NCBI GenBank assembly: GCA_964560135.1
Contig: CAZLKN010000034.1
Span: forward strand, 1-32,283
DNA from: CAZLKN01 sp964560135
GTDB lineage: Bacteria; Actinomycetota; JAICYB01
Length of the DNA stretch: 32,283 nucleotides
Direction: 5' to 3'
Made by a program: the position numbers and the translations under genes. Below are positions 24,325 to 29,955 of the stretch, in pieces. Every line of letters starts with the position of its first letter. Position 1 is the first letter of the stretch. The notes beneath the pieces are model-generated. The model was not told the origin of the DNA. It searched no databases and was given only the letters and a program-made list of their open reading frames with translations.

Positions 24325-24327
24325 CTG

Positions 24328-24355
24328 GAAAGGGCCTCGTCAGAGGCCCTTTCTT
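24328..24355 (+). terminator. Intrinsic terminator after tRNA-fMet
   Basis: Stem AAAGGGCCTC / GAGGCCCTTT with tetraloop GTCA, then TTCTTC, 4 nt after the tRNA end. It is a good intrinsic terminator separating the tRNA transcript from the integrase gene. Confidence 0.8.
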
Positions 24356-24375
24356 CATGTTCTCCGGCATCAGCC

Positions 24376-24416
24376 TGGGACACTTTGGGACAGCGTTGGG
24401 ACAGCGGACTGTCCCA
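24376..24416 (+). repeat. Phased TGGGACA repeats between tRNA and integrase: candidate integrase arm sites
   Basis: TGGGACA occurs at 24376, 24386 and 24397 on the plus strand, 10 and 11 bp apart. A fourth copy is inverted (TGTCCCA, 24410-24416). TTGGGACAGCG is an exact 11-bp tandem repeat (24385-24406), and the last two copies can form an 8-bp hairpin (TGGGACAG/CTGTCCCA). Helically phased short repeats between a tRNA and a tyrosine recombinase gene are typical of arm-type recombinase or excisionase sites. That role is inferred. Confidence 0.55.
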
Positions 24417-24440
24417 GAAGGCCGTGTCGGCAGCACCCCC

Positions 24441-24461
24441 TATGATACGAACATCTGTTCG
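24441..24461 (+). promoter_or_regulatory. Integrase promoter -10 with an overlapping LexA-type SOS box
   Basis: TATGAT (24441-24446) is a good -10 element. Directly after it lies CGAACATCTGTTCG (24448-24461), matching the Gram-positive/actinobacterial LexA core GAAC-N4-GTTC with both flanking bases symmetric. It covers the expected transcription start, so bound LexA would block the integrase promoter. The integrase ATG is 19 nt downstream. Confidence 0.6.
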
Positions 24462-24479
24462 ATACAAGGGGGTGTTCGC

Positions 24480-25865
24480 ATGGTGGAGGAAGCGCTGCCG
24501 GCGGGAATCCATCGCCACGGCCGGAGGTACCGCGTCCAGAAGATGGTGGACGGCACGCTGGTCAGGCGGGGGTTCGCCACGCTCGAGGAAGCAGAGGCAT
24601 TCCTCGAGCAACTCCGAGAGCGGGTCCGCGATCGGGACGCGCCGGCCATTCCCGATGTCCTCACCGTCATGGACGTCGTCCGCACGTGGTGGCTCGGCCC
24701 CCTCATCGATGGAGAGCACCGAGGTGGGCACCGCCGGCGCGTGGCCTCCCGGACGGCTCGCGACTACCAGCAGTACATCGACCGCTACATCTCGCAGATC
24801 GGCGGCGAACCGGTGGCCGGCTACACGCGCAACCCCGCGCTCCTCAAGCTCTTCTACGACTCGCTGCCCAACCGCATGGCGTGGCACGTCCACGGTGTGC
24901 TCCGACTGGCCTTCAAAGAGGCGGTGGCGCGCGGACACATGGAGCGCAACCCGTGTCTGGCCGAGAGCCCCGCCCGCCGCAAGCGCACCCGGCGGCTCAC
25001 GCCGTCCAGGCCCGAGGTGGACAGGATCATCACCACCGCCGAGGACGAAGACGCGCGATGGGGGCTGTTCGTCTACCTGACCGCCACGCTCGGCACGCGA
25101 TGCGGGGAGACCTGTGCGCTGTGTTCAGAGGACTTCGACGAGGCCGCCCACACCGTCCACATCGAGCGGGCGGTGAGCAAGACCGCCGGTGGCCCCATCC
25201 TGAAGGAACCGAAGAAGGGCGAGCCGCGCGACCTGTTCATCGACGACCCCGACTTCTGGGGCTACGTCCGCCCCGCGCTCCGCGAACCGGGGTTCCTCTT
25301 CCCAGGGTTTCACCGCGACGAGCAGCACAAGGGCGCCGGTGCGCAACCCAAGCCGTGGCATCCCGACCACGCGCAGGCCCGGTTCAGGAAGATGATCCGC
25401 AGCCTCGGCCTCCCGCCCTACACCCTGCACTCGCTCCGGCACTTCGTGGCCACGCAATTGCTGATCGAGGGCCAGCCGGTCAACCAGGTGGCCGAGTTCC
25501 TCGGCCACACCCCGCAGATGACGCTGATGCTCTACGGCCGGCACCTCGATCGCGAGGCGATGCGCCGCGTGGGCCGGGCAGCAGTGCGTGTCACCAGCCG
25601 ACCGGCGCCCTGCCGCGACGCGGCCGCGGAAGCGGAGACAGCTCCGCTGAGCACCGAAGCTCTTCCCCGTGCAGCACCCGGCTACGCGTGGTCCTTCGAC
25701 CTGATCTGCGAGATGGCCGAACGGGGGCCGGTGACCAACGCCGCCGTCCGCGCCAAGACCGGGCTGACCAGACGGCAGATCTCGAAAGCGCTGGACCGGC
25801 TCGTCCGCGACGGACGCCTCCGGCGGGAAGGCGAGAACCGCGGCACGCGGTACCTCCCCACCTGA
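24480..25865 (+). CDS. Tyrosine recombinase (phage-type integrase) with a C-terminal winged-helix domain
   Basis: A 461-residue protein from ATG 24480, with AAGGGGGTG just upstream; a longer reading through the tRNA is not credible. Residues about 1-50 are an AP2-like arm-binding domain (RHGRRYRVQKMVDGTLVRRGFATLEEAEAFL). About 60-165 are the SAM-like core-binding domain. About 175-375 are the catalytic domain with the full set: Arg in LGTRCGE, Lys in LKEPKKG, HSLRH, GHTPQ, and the nucleophile in MLYGRH. About 400-461 form an added winged helix (LICEMAERGPVTNAAVRAKTGLTRRQISKALDRLVRDGRLRREG), unusual for integrases. It likely catalyses integration and excision at the adjacent tRNA-fMet. The next gene begins 11 nt downstream. 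Confidence 0.92.
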   Translation: MVEEALPAGIHRHGRRYRVQKMVDGTLVRRGFATLEEAEAFLEQLRERVRDRDAPAIPDVLTVMDVVRTWWLGPLIDGEHRGGHRRRVASRTARDYQQYIDRYISQIGGEPVAGYTRNPALLKLFYDSLPNRMAWHVHGVLRLAFKEAVARGHMERNPCLAESPARRKRTRRLTPSRPEVDRIITTAEDEDARWGLFVYLTATLGTRCGETCALCSEDFDEAAHTVHIERAVSKTAGGPILKEPKKGEPRDLFIDDPDFWGYVRPALREPGFLFPGFHRDEQHKGAGAQPKPWHPDHAQARFRKMIRSLGLPPYTLHSLRHFVATQLLIEGQPVNQVAEFLGHTPQMTLMLYGRHLDREAMRRVGRAAVRVTSRPAPCRDAAAEAETAPLSTEALPRAAPGYAWSFDLICEMAERGPVTNAAVRAKTGLTRRQISKALDRLVRDGRLRREGENRGTRYLPT

Positions 25866-25876
25866 GATCCCGGCCG

Positions 25877-26652
25877 ATGCATGCCCGCGGAAACGTGTAC
25901 ACCGTCATCATCGGTGAGCGTTTCGCCGGACCGCCCGACTCTGCCAACGGGGGCTATGCGTGCGGCATCACCGCCTCGGCGTTGCCGGCCGAGTCCGCCG
26001 AAGTGACTCTTCGGCTGCCGCCCCCGATCGGAGTCCCCATGCGGATCGAGGCTTCTCCGGACGGCTCCGCTCTGTACGAGCAGGACCGACTCGTCGCAGA
26101 CGCCCAGCCGATCGACATCGAGATCGATGTCCCCGAACCCGTCCCTTCGCGCAGATCGAGGCTGCCGCCGGAGATTTCGAGGTCGAGAGCTACGAGAACA
26201 TCCACGCCTTCCCCAACTGTTTCGTGTGTGGCCCCCGACGCGCCGACGGTGACGGACTGCGGATCTTCCCCGCCCCCGTCGACGGATCCGTGGCCTTCGT
26301 CGCCTGGCCGTGGGTCCCCCATCCATCGGTGACCGACGACGACGGCCTCGTCGACGGTCCGGTGATGTGGGGAGCACTGGACTGTCCGAGCGGCCTGGCC
26401 TGGCTCCGTGACCCCGAGCCGCTGGAGCCCTCGGTGCTGGGACGCATGCGCGCCGGCGTCCACCGGCGACCCGCGGCTGGGGAGCCGTTGATCGCAGCCG
26501 GCTGGATGATCTCGAAGAACGGGCGCAAACGGATCTCCGGTTCGGCCATCTGGTCTCGTGACGGCGAGGTCCTGGCCCGTTCTCTGGCCACCTGGATCGC
26601 GCTCTCGCCGGAGCAGCTTCGCACCTTCGGGGTCGTGGGCTCGACGCGCTGA
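25877..26652 (+). pseudogene. Hot-dog-fold thioesterase-like protein, broken by one frameshift
   Basis: The first part (from ATG 25877) reads MHARGNVYTVIIGERFAGPP then DSANGGYACG, typical of a hot-dog-fold protein family near thioesterases. Homology then passes to another frame near 26143-26150, in a C-rich run (GTCCCTTCG): ...DVPEPVP joins FAQIEAAAGDFEVESYENIH, then FPNCFVCGPRRADGDGLRIF and a normal C-terminus at 26652. Adding one C to the run restores a single frame of about 258 codons. Substrate is unknown. It is either a recent pseudogene or a single-base assembly error. The start lies 11 nt after the integrase stop. The gene converges on the minus-strand methyltransferase. Confidence 0.7.
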
Positions 26653-26733
26653 TGTCCCACCGAGACGCGCGTGCCGACCAAGACGTCCACATCCGAGTCG
26701 GCGCTGTCGTCGAGGTCTGCGCCGGGCCGACGT

Positions 26734-27522
26734 CTACTTACGTGCCCGTAGCGTGACCGCCACCGCGACCTCGGCCTGCGTGGCCGGTGGGAGGAGCTTG
26801 CGCATGAGCTCGATCAGCTCCGGGGTGAACAGCGGGTACGACGCCACGTCGTCGATGCCGATGGGTGTCCTATCCACGATCTCGACGTCGCGGAACCCCA
26901 GATCGGTGATCTTTTCGGCGAAGACACGCTCCGCCAGGGCTCCGGCCACTCAACCCGCCCACGCGGACGGATGGGTGAGCACCTCGGCGGGGAGATCCTC
27001 CTCACGGATCGTGAGATCGGAGACGCAGAGCCGGCCCCCGGGACGCAGCACCCGATAGGCCTCGGCGAGCACCCGGCTCTTGCGCGCGGACAGGTTGATC
27101 GCGCCGTTGGAGACCACGACATCCACAGAGGCCTCCGACAGCGGGAGGGACTCCATCTCGGCCTGCACGAAGCGTGCGTTGCCCACCTCCGCCTCGGCGG
27201 CGAACCTGCGAGCGCGGCCGACCATCTCTGCGAGCAGATCGATGCCGACCACCCGTCCGCTTGGAGCCACCTGTGCGGCCGAGAGGAGGCTGTCGATGCC
27301 CGACCCGCAGCCGATGTCGGCCACGAACTCACCGCCGGCCAGGTCCGCCGCGGGCACCGGGTTGCCGACGCCCAGCGCCCATTCCCGGGCCCCCTCGGGC
27401 AGGCCCGCGAGCTGCTCCTCGCCGTAGAAGCGCGACCCCGGGCCCCCCGGAGGACCCAGCACCCGGTAGACCTCGGCGACCAGCTCCTGGATCTCGTCCT
27501 TGAACATCAGATCCTCGGTCAC
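26734..27522 (-). CDS. ArsM-like SAM methyltransferase, probable selenoprotein (in-frame TGA at codon 191)
   Basis: 262 codons from GTG 27522 to the stop at 26734-26736, with one in-frame TGA at 26950-26952. Residues 1-190 are a class I SAM methyltransferase: motif I ADIGCGSGIDS (68-78), GIDLLAEMVGRAR, VVVSNGAINL and RVLRPGGRLCVSDL. The frame stops at HPSAWAG, then continues as VAGALAERVFAEKITDLGF to LYPLFTPELI-type sequence and a normal C-terminus (LRARK). Relatives have Cys at this point (G-C-xAGAL), and in ArsM arsenite methyltransferases a Cys here binds As(III). A SECIS-like hairpin follows the TGA. The likely product has Sec191 and methylates arsenite or another metalloid; the substrate is inferred. 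It is last in the operon, with a GTGA overlap with the anti-sigma gene. A nonsense pseudogene is the alternative. Confidence 0.82.
26917..26952 (-). promoter_or_regulatory. UGA codon plus bacterial SECIS-like hairpin, first methyltransferase
   Basis: On the minus strand the TGA (26952-26950) is followed after 14 nt by a 7-bp stem GGCGGAG / CTTCGCC (one G-U pair) with loop CGUGU (26928-26924). The loop starts 22 nt past the UGA, inside the 16-37 nt window known for bacterial SECIS elements. It carries a GU in the loop, as SelB-binding loops do. The second methyltransferase has a matching hairpin. Confidence 0.65.
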
Positions 27523-27761
27523 GGCGCCTCCTCCTCGGTGAGCGCGTCCAGGGAGCGAACGAGCCGATGCTCCACGTCGTCGGGCAGGTAGGGGCGCTTC
27601 GCGGATCGAAGCATGCCTCGCAACGCCTCAGCGAACTCGACCTCGCCGCAGCAGCGCCGGCAGAGCGCCAGATGGTCCTCCACCCGTACTCGGTCGGCTT
27701 CGTCCAGATTGTCCTCGAGGTACTCCCACAGCTTCCGGACGGCATCGCTGCAGCTGATCAC
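27519..27761 (-). CDS. Zinc-finger anti-sigma factor
   Basis: An 80-residue protein from GTG 27761, which shares GTGA with the sigma factor stop; AAGGAGG lies 7 nt upstream. The anti-sigma zinc-finger signature is clear: an N-terminal CSDAVRKLWEYLEDNLDEADRV helix region, then HLALCRRCCGEVEF (H-x3-C-x2-C). Such ZAS proteins hold their ECF sigma inactive, and many release it when the zinc thiols are oxidised. It is cytoplasmic, with no membrane segment. Its last bases overlap the start of the downstream methyltransferase (GTGA), so sigma, anti-sigma and methyltransferase are translated as a coupled set. The stimulus is unknown; a thiol or metalloid signal fits the neighbours. Confidence 0.88.
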   Translation of the reverse strand: MISCSDAVRKLWEYLEDNLDEADRVRVEDHLALCRRCCGEVEFAEALRGMLRSAKRPYLPDDVEHRLVRSLDALTEEEAP

Positions 27762-28348
27762 CGCCGTGCCTCCTTCGGTTCACTCAGCAGGTCGTTCTCG
27801 TTGGCATACTCCCACAGCTCCCGCTCGAACAGCTTGCGTCCACGGTGAAGCCACGACAGGACCGTGCCTTGGGCCACACCGAACATCCGCGCCACCTGCG
27901 CCGTCGTGAACCCCTCCATGTGGACGAGCACCAGGGGGGCGCGGTACAGGGGCTTGACGCGATCGAGGACCTTCCACACGTCCTCCTCCTCGAAAGAACC
28001 CAGGAAGTCCAAGTGCACGCTGTCGGAGTACGGCCACGGATCCTTCTCGGCGATCCGGCGGTACAGCGAGTATTCCGGCAGCTCGTCGAGTGATTCCTCC
28101 TGCGGGAGACCGGATCGGTGACGGTATTCGTCCCGCACGCAGTTCAACAGGATCTGGCGGAACCAGGCGGGGGCCGCGGCTTCGTCCCGGAGGCTGTCGA
28201 AACCCTTGAAGGCCTTCGTCAGACACTCCTGGACCGTGTCCTCGGCCTGCTCGGCTCCGACCAGCCTCCGGGCGAGCGAATACAGCCACGGCAGCTGCTC
28301 TCGGGCAACCGTCGCGAATCTCTTGGGTTGAGTCTCCTGCAAGACCAA
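27758..28348 (-). CDS. ECF-family sigma factor
   Basis: A 196-residue sigma-70 family protein. Region 2 is at about 18-78 (LPWLYSLARRLVGAEQAEDTVQECLTKAFKGF, then AWFRQILLNCVRDEYRHR). Region 4 is at about 130-180 (LYRAPLVLVHMEGFTTAQVARMFGVAQGTVLSWLHRGRKLFERELWEY). Regions 1.1 and 3 are absent, as in ECF sigmas. The start is a TTG at 28348 (a second in-frame TTG at 28342 is possible), with AGGGGA just upstream. It lies 6 nt after the preceding stop and is GTGA-coupled to its anti-sigma gene. It probably drives its own operon in response to the stress sensed by the anti-sigma factor. Confidence 0.9.
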   Translation of the reverse strand: MVLQETQPKRFATVAREQLPWLYSLARRLVGAEQAEDTVQECLTKAFKGFDSLRDEAAAPAWFRQILLNCVRDEYRHRSGLPQEESLDELPEYSLYRRIAEKDPWPYSDSVHLDFLGSFEEEDVWKVLDRVKPLYRAPLVLVHMEGFTTAQVARMFGVAQGTVLSWLHRGRKLFERELWEYANENDLLSEPKEARR

Positions 28349-28354
28349 TGTCCC

Positions 28355-28651
28355 CTACCCGGTCGAGTACACGACCTCGAAGTCTTTGTACTCGGGCTCG
28401 CCGTCGACGACCTGCTTGAGCCTCTCGGCCCATGCCTTCGTCTCCGGCCGGTCGTTGTTGCGTTTCGCCTCCTCCTCCGAGGAGAAGTCGACCTCGATGA
28501 CCAGTTCGCCGGATCCGTCCCGCTCGGCGAGCAGCCGCGCGCCCTCGTAGCCGGGTGCCGTGCCGGACTGGTTGTCGTGCCACTCCGCCATCAGCTCCGT
28601 GAGCTGCTTCGCGGACGTGCTCTTCACCCTCATCGTCTGCGTAAATGCCAT
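28355..28651 (-). CDS. Small dimeric alpha/beta-barrel (ABM-like) protein
   Basis: A 98-residue protein. ATG 28651 is chosen because AAGGAGG lies 8 nt upstream. A longer form from ATG 28696 would overlap the preceding stop as ATGA. The sequence alternates strands and helices like the antibiotic biosynthesis monooxygenase / ferredoxin-like barrel family: MRVKSTSAKQLTELMAEWHDNQSG, GARLLAERDGSGELVIEVDFSSEEEAKR, then WAERLKQVVDGEPEYKDFEVVYS. These are commonly small dimers with diverse or unknown roles. No catalytic residue can be assigned. It sits between a methyltransferase and the sigma factor and is probably co-transcribed. Confidence 0.75.
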   Translation of the reverse strand: MAFTQTMRVKSTSAKQLTELMAEWHDNQSGTAPGYEGARLLAERDGSGELVIEVDFSSEEEAKRNNDRPETKAWAERLKQVVDGEPEYKDFEVVYSTG

Positions 28652-28692
28652 GGTGACCCTCCTCCTTGTCTCACCGTACAACAGTGACTCAC

Positions 28693-29469
28693 TCATTCCG
28701 GCTTCCGAGCCCGGATCGGATAGCCAAAGGTCCCGAAGGACCGCGCCTTCTCCTCACCTTCCGTCTCCGCGAACGTGTCCATGACCGGACCGAACTCGAC
28801 GTCGACGAGGCCGGCCCCCTCGATCACCACCGTCCACCCTGCGCACGGCAGGGCACCGGCGATTCACCCGGTCCACAGGTCGATGTCCTGCTTCGCTTCC
28901 TCGGGGACCGGGCGTTCGACGCAGATGTCCGCGATCTGGATCCGCCCTCCCGGACGCAGCACCCGCACGATCTCCCGGTAGGCGGCGACCTTGTCGGGGA
29001 CGAGGTTGATGACACCGTTGGAGATCACGACGTCGGCCCATCCGTCGGGCACCGGGAGCTCCTCGGCGAAGCCCTCGCGGAACTCGACGTTGGTCAGCCC
29101 GGCCTCCTGGGCGGCGGTGCGGGCCCTGGCCAGCATCGCCGGAGTCATGTCGACCCCCACCACGCCGCCGGACGGACCCACCGCCTGCGCCGCCACCAGG
29201 GAGTCCATCCCCGCACCCGACCCGACGTCGACGACACGCTCATCCGGCTGCGGCATCCCCCAATGGAAGGGGTTCGCCACGCCGGCGAACGCCGACACGG
29301 CGTCCTCGGGAAGGGGGTCCAGTGCCCCGCCCGGGTACCCGAACCGCTCAGCCGCCGGTCGTCCGGTCAGGAAGTGGTAGGTCGCGCTCGGCTCCGCTGC
29401 GACCTCCCCGTACTTCTTCTGGACCTCGGACCGCAATCGCGAAACGTCGACGACGAAGCTTTCACTCAT
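28693..29469 (-). CDS. ArsM-like SAM methyltransferase, probable selenoprotein (in-frame TGA at codon 202)
   Basis: 258 residues if the TGA at 28864-28866 is read through. ATG 29469 has GGAGG 7 nt upstream and lies 16 nt after the DsrE-like stop. Motif I is VVDVGSGAGMDSL (79-91), followed by VVGVDMTPAMLARAR, VVISNGVINLVPDK and VLRPGGRIQIADI. The frame halts at DIDLWTG and resumes as IAGALPCAGWTVVIEGAGLV, then FGTFGYPIRARKPE, ending at a TGA that overlaps an in-frame ATG of the next gene (ATGA). The TGA is exactly where the paralogue at 26734 has its own, in a G-[Cys]-xAGAL motif tied to As(III) binding in ArsM. With Sec202 and nearby Cys209 it could bind or reduce a soft metalloid. A SECIS-like hairpin follows. 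The substrate is inferred. Confidence 0.83.
28837..28866 (-). promoter_or_regulatory. UGA codon plus bacterial SECIS-like hairpin, second methyltransferase
   Basis: On the minus strand the TGA (28866-28864) is followed after 10 nt by a perfect 6-bp stem CCCTGC / GCAGGG, extendable by a G-U pair, with loop CGUGC (28847-28843). The loop starts 17 nt past the UGA, close to the distance in E. coli fdhF. The loop differs from that of the other methyltransferase only in its last base, while the stems differ, so the structure is shared but the sequence is not. Confidence 0.65.
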
Positions 29470-29485
29470 CGGTCTACCTCCGTCC

Positions 29486-29851
29486 TCAGTAGCTGAAGGT
29501 CGTGGCGGCCTCGTCGCCGATCCACTCCCACAAAGGGATCGTTCCGGCGAGTTCGGCCCCCGGGATCAGCTTCTCGGCGTCCAGCTTCTTCCCGTCGAAG
29601 CAGATGGGGCACACGAAGTAGCGTCCCCCGGCCTGCTCGAAGCGCTTCAGGAGGTCCGGTAGCGGTGGGCAGCCCTCGCAGGCGACGCCGACGGCGGTGC
29701 CAGGCTCGGCGAGGCGGACGGCTTCCTTCGTCAGGAACATCACCGTCGGCCGGCCCGTTTCGGCCGCGCCCACGGCCACGAGAAACGCGACCGTCACCTT
29801 CTCGGGATCCTCCAGACCGGTTGCCACACTCACGACTGCTTTGTTCGACAC
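29486..29851 (-). CDS. DsrE-like sulfur-carrier/redox family protein
   Basis: A 121-residue protein from GTG 29851, with AAGGAGAG about 6 nt upstream. It has the DsrE/DsrF-like fold pattern: VVSVATGLEDPEKVTVAFLVAVGAAETGRPTVMFLTKEAVRL, a loop with Cys58 and Cys61 (CEGC), LLKRFEQAGGRYFVCPICF with Cys81 and Cys84, and a hydrophobic end (LAGTIPLWEWI). DsrE-like proteins carry or relay sulfur or other chalcogens on cysteines; two CxxC pairs suit thiol-redox or persulfide/selenide chemistry. It is the first gene of the operon leading to both methyltransferases. The TGA stop is followed four codons later by TAG, so this TGA is a normal stop. Confidence 0.85.
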   Translation of the reverse strand: MSNKAVVSVATGLEDPEKVTVAFLVAVGAAETGRPTVMFLTKEAVRLAEPGTAVGVACEGCPPLPDLLKRFEQAGGRYFVCPICFDGKKLDAEKLIPGAELAGTIPLWEWIGDEAATTFSY

Positions 29852-29955
29852 GGATGACTCTCCTTCACTGCTCGACGATCCTTCCCGTCGGCGTGCACGT
29901 CCGACATCCATGTAGGACGAGAAGAGCACCGGCCCTATTGCAGTCCGGGATGAGG

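Noticed and set aside
24165..24479. Upstream extension of the integrase through the tRNA and terminator
   Set aside because: It would translate the tRNA-fMet gene and its terminator. ATG 24480 has a strong ribosome site and starts the recognised domain.
26950..28866. Genome-wide reassignment of TGA to an amino acid as the reason for the two in-frame TGAs
   Set aside because: Many intact genes in the window end in TGA at natural C-termini (DsrE-like, sigma, anti-sigma, antitoxins), and only the two methyltransferases need readthrough, at the same motif.
29486..29488. TGA ending the DsrE-like gene as a third selenocysteine codon
   Set aside because: The protein is complete at this point and a TAG follows four codons later, so there is no downstream coding region.
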